From NCBI GenBank assembly GCA_019634625.1, contig JAHCBA010000004.1:1-64000 (forward strand): 64,000 nucleotides of DNA, read 5' to 3'. A program made the position numbers and the translations under genes. A model generated the notes under the pieces. It searched no databases, was not told where the DNA came from, and saw nothing but the letters and a program-made list of their open reading frames with translations. This DNA is from Verrucomicrobiia bacterium. GTDB lineage: Bacteria > Verrucomicrobiota > Verrucomicrobiia > Limisphaerales > CAIMTB01. This document shows positions 37,295-46,281 of this stretch, piece by piece. Within the stretch, counting starts at the first letter, position 1; the number at the start of each line of letters is the position of its first letter.

Positions 37295-38321
37295 TTTGCA
37301 TCCCGCTCGTTCGGCAGTCCCGCCGCTCATTAGCGCCCGCTCGCCATTCCCGAACCTGGATGCCCAACCTTTGCAGTCCCTGACACAAGCCTTCCTCCAT
37401 CGGTCCACTCGCCAGGACCACATCCACCCGCTCCCGCCAACCGGCGTTCAGCAGGCATTCAGGCATCCCAACCACCCGCACCCCACGAACCACCCTGTGC
37501 CATCGCCGTGGATCCTCATCGAACACCCCCACCACCTCAACCCCTGGGCATCCTTGCAGCGCTGCAACCATCCGCACGGCTGCATTCCCCCCGCCCACCA
37601 CCGCAACCCGCATGCCTGCCCGCACTCCTAAGGTCGCCCCATCCGCAACCCCAAGGGCCTCACTCTTCGCCTCCCCATCCCGATCCCCATCCCAAAGTCC
37701 CAAAGTCCCAAAGTCCCAAAGTCCCAAGGTCCTCAACACCACCCCGGCATCCGTCCACCACGTCGCCATCGCCTGATACTCCAGGTTCAACGCGATCTTC
37801 CGAGGCAGACACTCTCGCACATAAAAGCCCTCCACATCGTCCGCGCCGGCCAGCAACTCCTCCTCATGCCGGAACGCCAGCGATGCCACGTCTGTGATCC
37901 CCGGTCTCAGCCTCAACACCTCCCGCTGCCCTTCATCATAGAGTGCCACGTACCTGGGCACCTCCGGACGCGGCCCCACCAGGCTCATCTCTCCGACCAG
38001 CACGTTCCACAACTGGGGCAGCTCATCCAGCTTCCACCGCCTCAACCAACGCCCCACCCTCGTGATCCGCGGATCCCGTCCCTGGGTCACCGCAATCCCC
38101 ACCCGGTCCGCGTTGGGAACCATCGTTCGGAACTTCCAGATCCTGAACGGACGCCCGCCCCGACCCATCCGTTCCTGCCCGAAGAATACAGGGCCGCCAT
38201 CGCCCAGTTTGACCGAAAGCGCGATCAGCAGACCCAGTGGCGACAACACCAGCAAACCAAGGGCCGACGTAACGACATCGGTGAGCCGCTTGAGGTTGGG
38301 ACCATGGGACTTTGGGGCCAT
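37287..38321 (-). CDS. Initiating sugar transferase (Bac_transf) joined to a CoA-binding-like domain by an octamer-encoded linker
   Basis: The product is 344 residues. Residues 14-200 are the polyprenyl-phosphate sugar-1-phosphate transferase domain: one membrane helix (LGLLVLSPLGLLIALSV), FRIWKFRTM, KLDELPQLWNVL and GEMSLVGPRPE. Next comes LGLWDFGTLGLWDG, the translation of the octamer repeat at 37690-37729. After that a Rossmann-like domain starts at RVAVVGGGNAAVRMVAAL. The first nine residues (MAPKSHGPN) are themselves octamer-derived, so the true start may be lost or later. It loads the first sugar onto undecaprenyl phosphate. Confidence 0.85.
   Translation of the reverse strand: MAPKSHGPNLKRLTDVVTSALGLLVLSPLGLLIALSVKLGDGGPVFFGQERMGRGGRPFRIWKFRTMVPNADRVGIAVTQGRDPRITRVGRWLRRWKLDELPQLWNVLVGEMSLVGPRPEVPRYVALYDEGQREVLRLRPGITDVASLAFRHEEELLAGADDVEGFYVRECLPRKIALNLEYQAMATWWTDAGVVLRTLGLWDFGTLGLWDGDRDGEAKSEALGVADGATLGVRAGMRVAVVGGGNAAVRMVAALQGCPGVEVVGVFDEDPRRWHRVVRGVRVVGMPECLLNAGWRERVDVVLASGPMEEGLCQGLQRLGIQVREWRAGANERRDCRTSGMQNG
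37690..37729. repeat. 8-bp tandem tract O4 inside a coding sequence (5 units)
   Basis: Four TCCCAAAG and one TCCCAAGG lie inside the sugar transferase gene at the boundary between its two domains, without breaking the frame. Confidence 0.9.
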
Positions 38322-38452
38322 GGGACTATGGGACTATGGGACTATGGGACTATGGGACTTTGGGACTTTGGGACTTTGGGACTTTGAGACCATGGGACCA
38401 TGGGACCATGGGACTTTGGGACCATGGGACTTTGGGACCATGGGACCACGGG
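38298..38452. repeat. 8-bp tandem tract O5 (GGGACTTT/GGGACCAT/GGGACTAT, about 19 units)
   Basis: A mixed tract of GGGACTAT, GGGACTTT and GGGACCAT units with occasional variants. It contributes the first codons of the sugar transferase gene on the minus strand. Confidence 0.9.
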
Positions 38453-38489
38453 CGGATTGCGTTCAGGTGGTCCTGGCCTGATCGTCACT

Positions 38490-38830
38490 CCGTCAGGGCT
38501 TTCCACTGGCCTACGAGGTGATGGGCTGGCAACACGGCCGACAAGACGACCTTGGAGGGGTTCCTGGAGAATATCGAAGCCCAAGACGGGTAGGCCCAGC
38601 GGAACTGGGTGATGGACCGGGGTATTCCGACCGAGGAGGTGTTGGAGAAGATGCGCCGGCACGATCCGCCGGTTCAGTATCTGGTCGGCACGCCCAAAGG
38701 GCGGTTGAGTCGGTTGGAGAAGCGCCAGACCGATCTGCGGTGGCAGGAGGTGCGCGAAGAATAGGCTCTGCCAGGTCAGGCGCCAGGAAGGCCGGTATCT
38801 GTTACGGACGAACCAGAAAGACGGCGATCC
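38490..38830 (+). pseudogene. Degenerate IS1634/IS4-type transposase fragment
   Basis: In two frames the sequence reads GFPLAYEVM, then ADKTTLEGFLENIEAQDG, a TAG stop (38591-38593), then AQRNWVMDRGIPTEEVLEKM and PPVQYLVGTPKGRLSRLEK, typical of IS1634-like DDE transposases, with a later RQEGRYLLRTNQ piece. Frameshifts and stops rule out function. No inverted terminal repeats are recognisable. It sits between octamer tract O5 and the CTCTCACGGAGG inverted repeat. Confidence 0.7.
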
Positions 38831-38874
38831 GGGTCGGGAGACTGATTTGTTCCCTTGCGAAATCGAGTGGATGC

Positions 38875-38967
38875 CTCTCACGGAGGCACAAAGACACGGA
38901 GATGGAAGAGAACACCATGGGGACCATCCCAATCAGGATCCTCCGTGCCTCGGTGCCTCCGTGAGAG
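38875..38967. repeat. 27-bp inverted-repeat element (CTCTCACGGAGGCAC type)
   Basis: Arms at 38875-38901 and 38941-38967, three mismatches in 27, flank 39 bases. The arms start CTCTCACGGAGG and contain AAGACACGGAG. A second copy lies at 59771-59901 and a diverged one near 61287-61410. Confidence 0.8.
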
Positions 38968-38994
38968 AGAAATTCATCGAACATGCGGTCCAAT

Positions 38995-39058
38995 CGTCCC
39001 AAAGTCCAATGGTCCCAAAGTCCCAAAGTCCCAAAGTCCCAAAGTCCCATCGTCCCAT
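38995..39058. repeat. 8-bp tandem tract O6 (GTCCCAAA, about 8 units)
   Basis: Units of GTCCCAAA with GTCCAATG and GTCCCATC variants fill the gap between the inverted-repeat element and the stop of the aminotransferase gene. Confidence 0.85.
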
Positions 39059-39062
39059 TCCC

Positions 39063-40325
39063 CTACCCTCTCATGATCCCCTCCACCACCGCCTGGCAAA
39101 CTGCATCCACATCCCCTTCCTCCATATCGGGAAAAAGCGGCAACGTCACCAGTTCCGGATACAACCGCGCCGCCACCGGAAAGTCCTCGGGTTTGTACCC
39201 ATACATCTCCCGATAATACGGATGCATGTGCAGCGGCAACCAATGCACCGACGATCCGATTCCCCGCTCCGAAAGTCTGCGGATAAACTCCCCACGATCG
39301 ATCGACAACCGGTCCAACCGCAGCCGGATTGGGTACAGATGCCAGGAATGAATTCGTCCAGGCAACTGCTTTGGCAGAATAATCTCCTCGATGCCTCCCA
39401 GGCGCTGCTGATAGGCCGCCGCAAGGTCCGTCCGACGGCGGTGCAGTCGATCCGCCTTCCGCACCTGATGAATCCCGATCGCCGCCGCGATATCGGTCAT
39501 GTTGTACTTAAACCCCGGCGCCAGAATCTCGTAGTACCACGATCCCTCTCCCGTGTACCGCTTCCATGCATCCTTCGAAATCCCGTGCAACGACATGATC
39601 CGCATCCGCTCCGCGTACGCATCATTCCCGGTACAGGCCATCCCCCCCTCCCCGGTCGTAATCGTCTTATTCGCATAGAACGAATAGCAACTGATATCCG
39701 CCCCCCACCCCACCGACCGCCAAACGCCCTCCTCCTGCACCTCTCCCTTTTCAGGTTTCAGGTCTCCGGCTCCAGGTTTCAGGTTTCTGCTTTCTGCTTT
39801 CTGCTTTCTGCTTTCCCAAAAATGCGCCGGACAACAATGCGCCGCATCCTCGACAATCCTCAACCCATGCCGCCTCGCCAGATCCTGCACCCCCGCCACA
39901 TCCCCGATCTGCCCCCCGTAGTGCACGGGAATGATGGCCAACACCCGACGCCCCTTACCCTGTTCGGCCACAATCCGTCGCTCCGCGTCCGCCACGTCCA
40001 GATTGAAATCCTCCTCGCGGCAATCGACCAGGATCGGGTGCGCCTGGAAATACCGGACCACCTCGGCCGTCGCCGCAAAGGTCATCGTCGGCACCACCAC
40101 GCCGTCCCCGGCCTGCACTCCGATGGCCTCAAGGGCCAGGTGCAAGGCCGCCGTACAGGAATTCACCGCGACCGCGTGACGCTGGCCCAGGTACGCCGCG
40201 AACTCCCCTTCGAACTGTTTGGTCCGCGGACCGGTCGTCAACCACCCGCCCCGAAGCGTCGCCACCACCTCCGCGATTTCCTCCTCGCCCACACACGGCC
40301 GGTAAAAGGGTACCTTGCGCATCAT
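39063..40325 (-). CDS. DegT/DnrJ/EryC1-type PLP aminotransferase with heptad-encoded insertion
   Basis: The product is 420 residues. Sugar aminotransferase motifs are present: GGWLTTGPRTKQFE, NSCTAALHLAL, VHYGGQIGDV, EDAAH and the PLP lysine in YANKTITTGEGGM near 220. The C-terminus has MTDIAAAIGIHQ and SSVHWLPLHMHP. It transfers an amino group to a 4-keto sugar, the likely product of the WbpM-type dehydratase. Between HFW and the GADISCYSFY strand, about 21 residues (ESRKQKAESRNLKP onward) come from nine heptads at 39754-39816. A one-turn insertion at this loop probably does not destroy folding. MMRKVPFYRP marks the start. Confidence 0.9.
   Translation of the reverse strand: MMRKVPFYRPCVGEEEIAEVVATLRGGWLTTGPRTKQFEGEFAAYLGQRHAVAVNSCTAALHLALEAIGVQAGDGVVVPTMTFAATAEVVRYFQAHPILVDCREEDFNLDVADAERRIVAEQGKGRRVLAIIPVHYGGQIGDVAGVQDLARRHGLRIVEDAAHCCPAHFWESRKQKAESRNLKPGAGDLKPEKGEVQEEGVWRSVGWGADISCYSFYANKTITTGEGGMACTGNDAYAERMRIMSLHGISKDAWKRYTGEGSWYYEILAPGFKYNMTDIAAAIGIHQVRKADRLHRRRTDLAAAYQQRLGGIEEIILPKQLPGRIHSWHLYPIRLRLDRLSIDRGEFIRRLSERGIGSSVHWLPLHMHPYYREMYGYKPEDFPVAARLYPELVTLPLFPDMEEGDVDAVCQAVVEGIMRG
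39754..39816. repeat. 7-bp tandem tract inside the aminotransferase gene (9 units, 63 bp)
   Basis: GGTTTCA, GGTCTCC, GGCTCCA, GGTTTCA, GGTTTCT, three GCTTTCT and GCTTTCC. Nine units make 63 bases, exactly 21 codons, so the frame is kept. Confidence 0.9.
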
Positions 40326-40361
40326 GTCAGATTCCCACGGATTCAATGGAACAACACCCGC

Positions 40362-41102
40362 CTACTTCCGTGCCCGAAAGAACCCGATGTAGAGCCAGTC
40401 CCGCGGCAGGCAACGCGATAGCCACTCCTCCATCTTTCCTCGCCACCGATTCCACCTTCCCTCCCCGTTTCCCGCCCCGATGAAGCCGAACGGCTTGACT
40501 TCACGTTCCGAAAACTCACGCAGAAGCCAGTCCAGCTCCACCGGGCTCATGTGCCTCCAACCCAGATTTCCTCGGTGCCTGCGCAGTCGCACCCACTGAT
40601 GGAGCACATTCCCCCGCAAGTTCTCAGCTCCCAGGAATAGTCCACCGGGACGCAAGACCCTCCGGGCCTCCTCCACCGCGAGCCCATGGTTCTCCAAGGT
40701 CCGACTGGACCGGACCTTTCGAATCCCCTTTACCCCGCCTATCACCGACTTGCACGCAACAATGTCAAACGAATCGGCCTCATAGGGAAGCCCCATGAGG
40801 CTGGCGGCGGCATACTCGATTCGATCCGTGACACCATGGCGCTGATGAATCTCCTTCGCCAAGGGAGTAGGACCGTCCACATCGGTGCAAACCACCCGAC
40901 AACCCATCCTGGCGAACCACAAGCTCATCCCACCATTTCGCTCACCGACAGCCAGGACCCTCAAGGGCTCCACCCCGTTCGATGGAATCCACTCCCGCCA
41001 GTACGGAAGGCACCGCGCCCAATTTCCAACGTCCCACTCGATGATATCCCGGAGCAGGGCGGGTTGAGGCGTGTCGGGGAGGACCATTCCGGGCAGCTTC
41101 AC
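40362..41102 (-). CDS. SAM-dependent methyltransferase
   Basis: The product is 246 residues. VLAVGERNGGMSLWFARMG is motif I, VVCTDVDG follows, then SFDIVACKSVIGGVKG and EARRVLRPGGLFLGAENL. The start is GTG 41102, overlapping the preceding stop (GTGA); ATG 41087 is an alternative. It likely modifies the glycan. Confidence 0.8.
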   Translation of the reverse strand: MKLPGMVLPDTPQPALLRDIIEWDVGNWARCLPYWREWIPSNGVEPLRVLAVGERNGGMSLWFARMGCRVVCTDVDGPTPLAKEIHQRHGVTDRIEYAAASLMGLPYEADSFDIVACKSVIGGVKGIRKVRSSRTLENHGLAVEEARRVLRPGGLFLGAENLRGNVLHQWVRLRRHRGNLGWRHMSPVELDWLLREFSEREVKPFGFIGAGNGEGRWNRWRGKMEEWLSRCLPRDWLYIGFFRARK

Positions 41103-42196
41103 CGGGTCAAACGCTCATATCCCGCCCTCGCCCGACGGCGCAGCAGGACGAAGTCCACCAACCCTCCCAGGAATCCCCAACCATAGGCCACATGGTAGGT
41201 GGCAAAGACCACGGGAAGCGCCGGCAAAAGATCCCATCCCCACCGCCTTGCAGTCGTCCATGAGGCGACCAAACAGCCGCCTCCGTAAAGGGCGACCACA
41301 CTCCCCAACACCCACCAAAGCCACGGCAAAAAGGTCCCCCCAAGCGCCAGTCCTGCCAGTGTCAGAAGGAATCCTGCGGGAACAACATGCCTCCACGACG
41401 CCGGCAGCCGATGCTTCTGGATCACCCGGACTTTCCAGTAGCCGTACTGCGCGTACTGCCGGAACAAGGCCTTCAAGGAGCCCCTCGGACGATACCAACT
41501 GCGGATCCTCGGATCCTGCCAGATCCTCCCGCCCCCCCGGACAATCCGAAGGTTATGCTCATCGTCCTGGTTCCGGACCAGCTCCTCGTCGAAGTATCCG
41601 AACTTCTCAAATGCCTCCCGGCGCCAGCACCCATAGGTCACGGTGTCCACCGGCCCCTCATAGTCCACATCATGAAATCGGGCACCACCCACAGCGAAAC
41701 GGGAATGATAGGCGGCGGCGATCGCACGCGGCCAGTACCCCTCCGCCCGGGTGCGGGCCGGCCCGCCCACGTTGTCCGCGCCTGTCTTCTCCAGGACTTC
41801 AACACATCGCCGCACGTAATCCGGGGCATACTCCGTGTGCGAATCCATCCTAACCAGGATCCTTCCCCGCGCCTCGCGGATCGCCTGGTTCAGGCCTGTC
41901 GAGACGATGCGCCCCGGATTCCGCACCAGCCTGATCTCCGACGCCGCACCCGCTTCCCCCGGCTTCCGCTGCTGCAAGTACCGTTCCACGACCTCCAAGG
42001 TCCCATCCTCCGACTCCCCATCCGCCAGGATCACTTCCAAGCCACCGTCCGGGGCCTCCTGTCTCCTTACCGACTCCAGGCAGGCCACGATGCTATCCGC
42101 CTCGTTCCTGCACGGGATCAGGATGGACACGCGTGGGCCACGGTCCCCGGTCCCCTCGGCGGAACCCGCCACACTCTCGTCGCTTTGCAGGCTCAT
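41099..42196 (-). CDS. GT2 glycosyltransferase with C-terminal membrane segments
   Basis: The product is 365 residues. The GT2 fold starts at VSILIPCRNEADSIVACLESV, and has LADGESEDGT, GRILVRMDSHTEY (D-x-D-like), and NQDDEHNLRI. Two or three hydrophobic segments end the protein (FLLTLAGLALGGTFLPWLWWVLGSVVALYGG and LPALPVVFATYHVAYGWGFLGG regions), as in ExoA-type enzymes that build repeat units on membrane carriers. ATG 42196 is fixed by an ATGA overlap with the GT4 gene upstream. Confidence 0.88.
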   Translation of the reverse strand: MSLQSDESVAGSAEGTGDRGPRVSILIPCRNEADSIVACLESVRRQEAPDGGLEVILADGESEDGTLEVVERYLQQRKPGEAGAASEIRLVRNPGRIVSTGLNQAIREARGRILVRMDSHTEYAPDYVRRCVEVLEKTGADNVGGPARTRAEGYWPRAIAAAYHSRFAVGGARFHDVDYEGPVDTVTYGCWRREAFEKFGYFDEELVRNQDDEHNLRIVRGGGRIWQDPRIRSWYRPRGSLKALFRQYAQYGYWKVRVIQKHRLPASWRHVVPAGFLLTLAGLALGGTFLPWLWWVLGSVVALYGGGCLVASWTTARRWGWDLLPALPVVFATYHVAYGWGFLGGLVDFVLLRRRARAGYERLTR

Positions 42197-43353
42197 TCCC
42201 GACCCATGCCCTCCCGGCCCCGACTCCAAGTCACGATCTCTCCGTAGAGTGCCTCGTGGGCCGCAACCTCCGCTTCGATGGTGAACCTCTCGAGAACGCG
42301 GCGCCGCGCCTCCATCCCCAATTGCTGGCGAAGTCCCGCGTCGGCCACCAGGGCTGCCAGCGCGCCCTTCATCGCCTCAACGTCTTCCGGCGGCACCAGC
42401 AACCCCGACACGCCAGTCTCCACGAGGTCTCGAGATCCGGGAATGTCTGTCGCCACACAAGCCTTCCCGCAGGCCATGGCCTCCAACAGGGCCACCGGAC
42501 ATCCTTCCATCCTCCACCTGGCCCAGGTGGGCAGGACGAATACATCCACTTCCGAGAGCAATGCCGGAACATTCGAAACCTGCCCCAGAAAGTGCACTCG
42601 ACGTTCCAGCCGCAGCCTCCGCGTCAACGCGTCCAGTTCCCTCGCGTATTCAGCATCGAGTGGAGCGCCCGCCAGAAGCACGTGGAGATCCGCCGACGTC
42701 GCCACCGCCTCCAGCAGCGTCGCATGTCCTTTTACGGGCAAAAGTTGGGCCACGCAGGCCACCACGACGTCGTCAACTGGAATGCCAAGCCTACAACGCA
42801 AATTGAGTTCCGGGACGGCCTCGGGGTGGAATCGCTCCGTGACCACCCCGCGGGGGACTAGGCGCGTCTTGCGGGCCCATGCCGGACGTCCGAAGAACTC
42901 CCGAAGCATGTCGGTGTTCTGCGCTGCGATCCGGGTGGCAAACTGCGTCCTCAACCTCCATGCCCGCTCGCCCCAGCTCATGTTCTTCTTGGTGAAAACC
43001 CATGCTCGCGCCCCAGCCATTCGGGCGATGATGGCCTCCGTGTAGTCGGAACTGTAATGGAAACTGTGCCAGATCTGGAAGCCACCGCGGCGGAGCCGCC
43101 GCGCTGCCCGCCACGCCCGCCACGCCAGACTCAGATAGGGCCTCGCCGGAACCGTGAACTCCGCCTCGATGAACGGCAACCCCAACTCCTCGACCACCCG
43201 ATCGAGTTCTCCGCCTTTCCGACTTACACACACTCCCGGCGCCAACCGCCTTCGGTCCAGTCGCTCGACAATGTTCAGCATCGCACGACCCGAGCCCGCG
43301 GTAATGAAGTTCGGAATGGTGAAAAGTACCCGGATCGGATCCACGGAAGGCAT
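42193..43353 (-). CDS. GT4 glycosyltransferase
   Basis: The product is 386 residues. N-terminal domain: FTIPNFITAGSGRAMLNIVERL. C-terminal domain: ACVAQLLPVKGHATLLEAV, VHFLGQVSNVPALLSEVDVFVLPT and MEGCPVALLEAMACGKACVATDIPG, which holds the EX7E-type catalytic region. It adds a sugar to the growing glycan. MPSVDPIRVLF (43353) is the likely start; the open frame extends to 43398, overlapping asnB. Confidence 0.9.
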   Translation of the reverse strand: MPSVDPIRVLFTIPNFITAGSGRAMLNIVERLDRRRLAPGVCVSRKGGELDRVVEELGLPFIEAEFTVPARPYLSLAWRAWRAARRLRRGGFQIWHSFHYSSDYTEAIIARMAGARAWVFTKKNMSWGERAWRLRTQFATRIAAQNTDMLREFFGRPAWARKTRLVPRGVVTERFHPEAVPELNLRCRLGIPVDDVVVACVAQLLPVKGHATLLEAVATSADLHVLLAGAPLDAEYARELDALTRRLRLERRVHFLGQVSNVPALLSEVDVFVLPTWARWRMEGCPVALLEAMACGKACVATDIPGSRDLVETGVSGLLVPPEDVEAMKGALAALVADAGLRQQLGMEARRRVLERFTIEAEVAAHEALYGEIVTWSRGREGMGRE

Positions 43354-43378
43354 TGCAAAGGGAATTACCTCGGAGAAA

Positions 43379-45238
43379 TCAACGCGAAGGAGCGCCAAGC
43401 CATCGCTGTGCCCACCACTGCAGCGACAACAGGGTCCACAAGGTCCACTTGTGATCCGCCCGACCCTCCAGGTGCTCGTTCCACAGTGTCCTCAACTCCC
43501 GAACGTCGAACATCCCCGAAGGCATCAGCTTTCCGCCGAACAGCGTATCCTCCACCACCCCCTTCCACGGTCCACGAAGCCATCCCGCCAGGGGAACACT
43601 GAAGCCCATCTTCCTTCGTGAGATCAGTTCCTCACCCACCTCCCGCGCCAGCAGGTCTCTCAGGGGCGCCTTCCGCTCCCCTCCCCTAAGGCATTCCATG
43701 GGATCCAGTCGCAAACTCAGTTCAACGACCTCCCGATCCAGCAGCGGCACCCGCACTTCGAGACTGTTATGCATCGATGCCATGTCCACCTTCTTGAGGC
43801 ACCGCTGCATCTGCCCGTAATACTCGGCGCGACGTGAAAAATGAGCCAGGTCCCGGATCCCTCTCGTGGCCGGCTCCGCATACAGATCAAACCCCTTCAG
43901 CCCCCCCCTCAGGTCAGGAGCCAGCCGGCGCAGCCACGCCTCCGATAGGCGGCTGTTGACCCCGGAGTAGTACGCCCCTGGAGACGGGGCCAGCAGGGAC
44001 CCGCTGCGCCGCCCCAGCAGGCCGATCTTGCCCGCCCCATACAGGCACCGCCGTACCCACCCCGGCCATCGCCAGTCGCCGGCATGGCGCAGAAGCGACC
44101 AGGGACGTTCATACCCGAAAAACAGCTCGTCCCCGCCATCCCCGCTCAAGACCACCGTCACCTCCGTCCTTGCCAACCGGCTCACCAGAAGGGTCGGAAC
44201 AATGGAAAAGTCACCCAGCGGCTCATAGCTGGCTTCGCGAACCTCCCCCAACACCGCCAACGCGTCCTCTCCCCGAATCTCCGTCAACCGATGCGTGACA
44301 TCCAGCCGGGCCGCGTAGGCGGCCGCCATGGCTCCTTCGTCCTGACCCCATCCCGGATTGCCGATTGTGAACGCCCGCAACCCTCCATCGGTCTGCCTCC
44401 GCGCCACAGCGGTCACCAGCGGGGAATCCACCCCCCCGGACAAATACACGCCCAATGGAACGTCTGCGATTCGCTGCCGCCTCACCGCCCTGTCCAGCAC
44501 CGCTCCCAGCCCCTCCAAGGCCTCCTCCCCATGCAGATCGGACTCCGGCGCCTCATCCGGAAGCGACCACCATCGTCCCTCCCTCCACGCGCCACCCGGT
44601 CCGACCTCAATCCACCCCCCCGGCGCCACCTGTCCGGTATTCCTCAACAGGCCCAGTGCCGGCGGCACATGGTGCCAGCGGAGATAGACCTCCAACACCT
44701 CCGCGTCCACCTCGGCTCCGCCGCCCCAGGGTACCGTCACCAGGCAGTTCAACTGCGACGAAAATGCCACCCCTCCGCCGGCTGGATCCCGGCGCCAGTA
44801 CAAGGGCTTGATCCCCGCGTGATCGCGCGCCAGCAGCACCGTGCGCGCCCGCCGGTCGTACCAGGCCAGACCGAACATCCCATTCAAGCGCCCCAGAAAC
44901 CCCCTACCCCAGGTCTGCAAACCCTCCAACACCACCTCCGTATCCGTCCCTGACCGAAACACCCGCCCCTCCCGCTCCAGTTCAACCCTCAATTCCCGGA
45001 AATTGTACACCTCCCCGTTGAAAACCAGCACCGAACCCTCGTCATGCGACACCATGGGCTGATGCCCGGCCTCGCTCAGATCCACGATCGCCAGCCTCCG
45101 AAACACCAGATGGCACATCCCTTCCGGGCACACCCATTCCCCTGCGTCATCCGGTCCCCTCCGCTCCAGGCGACAGCCCACCTCCTCGGCTTCCCAACCG
45201 GACCAAAGCCCTGCAAACCAACCTGCGAATCCACACAT
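43379..45238 (-). CDS. asnB: Asparagine synthetase (glutamine-hydrolysing), AsnB-like
   Basis: The product is 619 residues. MCGFAGW leaves catalytic Cys2 at the N-terminus after Met removal; RRGPDDAGEW and FNGEVYNFREL are the glutaminase site. The synthetase PP-loop is LSGGVDSPLVTAVAR. In polysaccharide loci AsnB homologues commonly amidate uronic acids, so this enzyme may decorate a sugar rather than make free asparagine. It is the only one of the three homologues here with the catalytic cysteine. Confidence 0.92.
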   Translation of the reverse strand: MCGFAGWFAGLWSGWEAEEVGCRLERRGPDDAGEWVCPEGMCHLVFRRLAIVDLSEAGHQPMVSHDEGSVLVFNGEVYNFRELRVELEREGRVFRSGTDTEVVLEGLQTWGRGFLGRLNGMFGLAWYDRRARTVLLARDHAGIKPLYWRRDPAGGGVAFSSQLNCLVTVPWGGGAEVDAEVLEVYLRWHHVPPALGLLRNTGQVAPGGWIEVGPGGAWREGRWWSLPDEAPESDLHGEEALEGLGAVLDRAVRRQRIADVPLGVYLSGGVDSPLVTAVARRQTDGGLRAFTIGNPGWGQDEGAMAAAYAARLDVTHRLTEIRGEDALAVLGEVREASYEPLGDFSIVPTLLVSRLARTEVTVVLSGDGGDELFFGYERPWSLLRHAGDWRWPGWVRRCLYGAGKIGLLGRRSGSLLAPSPGAYYSGVNSRLSEAWLRRLAPDLRGGLKGFDLYAEPATRGIRDLAHFSRRAEYYGQMQRCLKKVDMASMHNSLEVRVPLLDREVVELSLRLDPMECLRGGERKAPLRDLLAREVGEELISRRKMGFSVPLAGWLRGPWKGVVEDTLFGGKLMPSGMFDVRELRTLWNEHLEGRADHKWTLWTLLSLQWWAQRWLGAPSR

Positions 45239-45299
45239 TCCCCTCCTCCTCCTTTTAGACTACCTTACACCCACCCCGCATTCCTGATATCCCAGCAAA

Positions 45300-46073
45300 T
45301 CAAATCCCTAGAATATGTACTTCTTTCGTAGAAGAAATAACATTAACAGGCCAGTCATTTGGTACGACTCGTTCATTCGACATGTCGATAAAGTAACTAT
45401 ACCCAACACTCTCCAAATACTCGAAAATCGCCTGACATGCATCGTTCACTTCAACGATCGCCACCGGGTGACTGCGCCGAAGGACGCAACCGGCACCCCG
45501 TAATACGCTTAAGTCGTGACCATCTGTATCAATCATCAGCAGTTGCACATTCTGCTTACCAATAGCCGCATCCACAGTGAGCATCTTCTCCTCGTCAGCT
45601 GCGCCTGCACCACAGGCAATCACCTCGATCCTCTCCTGGAGTCGATTTGTCTCCACATTGGAACGGAGTACGGTCGCAACCCTCGGATCCCTTTCGAAAA
45701 CAACCACTCGCCCTGTTGGACCTAATGCCTAACCTAGCATGACGGCCACAAACCCATAGTTTCCTCCGACCTCAACGGCCGTGTCACCTTCCTTCAGAAC
45801 GGCGCGCGCGAGCCTACACAACCTGTTCTCAATACCCCGCTTCTGGGCACGATGCAGCACCCGTGGAGGAGCGGCGAACAGGAAGTGTAGAGCCTCCCAT
45901 ACGACTTTTCCCTGGACTATCCATGGATCCCCGTGTGGGCGGATCAGAAGATCCCGTGGCTTCCTGAGGACAGGAGACCCAGCTACACGTCGGGCGACAG
46001 TTGGAGGAAATACAAATTGTAGGAAACGACAAATTCCGTACCAAAGAAAATTCATTTTCCAACCCTCAACCAA
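45300..46073 (-). pseudogene. FkbM-family methyltransferase interrupted by an amber codon
   Basis: Two frame-compatible parts. The upstream part (46073-45729) ends DTAVEVGGNYGFVAVMLG, then TAG. Without a shift the next residues are ALGPTGRVVVFERDPRV, the normal continuation of the FkbM SAM-binding core, and the rest runs to 45300 (QLLMIDTDGHDLSVLRGAG and EVNDACQAIFEYL). A CAG-to-TAG change would explain it. Upstream residues 1-90 look intact. It is a recent pseudogene, or a read error, or readthrough. Confidence 0.8.
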
Positions 46074-46281
46074 TCTAGAGTTTGTCCCCGCAAGGACTGA
46101 TTTTGAAAGGCTCCAAGGCCAGTAAGGACCCTTGTGGCGACATGACGAGGTAACGGATTTCTGAGTCGCATGGCGAGCCGGATATCTAGCCCTTCTTCTC
46201 TATGCACGTTCCTCCTTCCGACCCGCCGCTGCGCTGGACCACCACTGCCTCCGGACACCGAATTCTCCAGGTGCCACCAGG

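Noticed and set aside
38490-38830. A functional insertion sequence
   Set aside because: The transposase fragment has an internal TAG, frameshifts and no recognisable ends.
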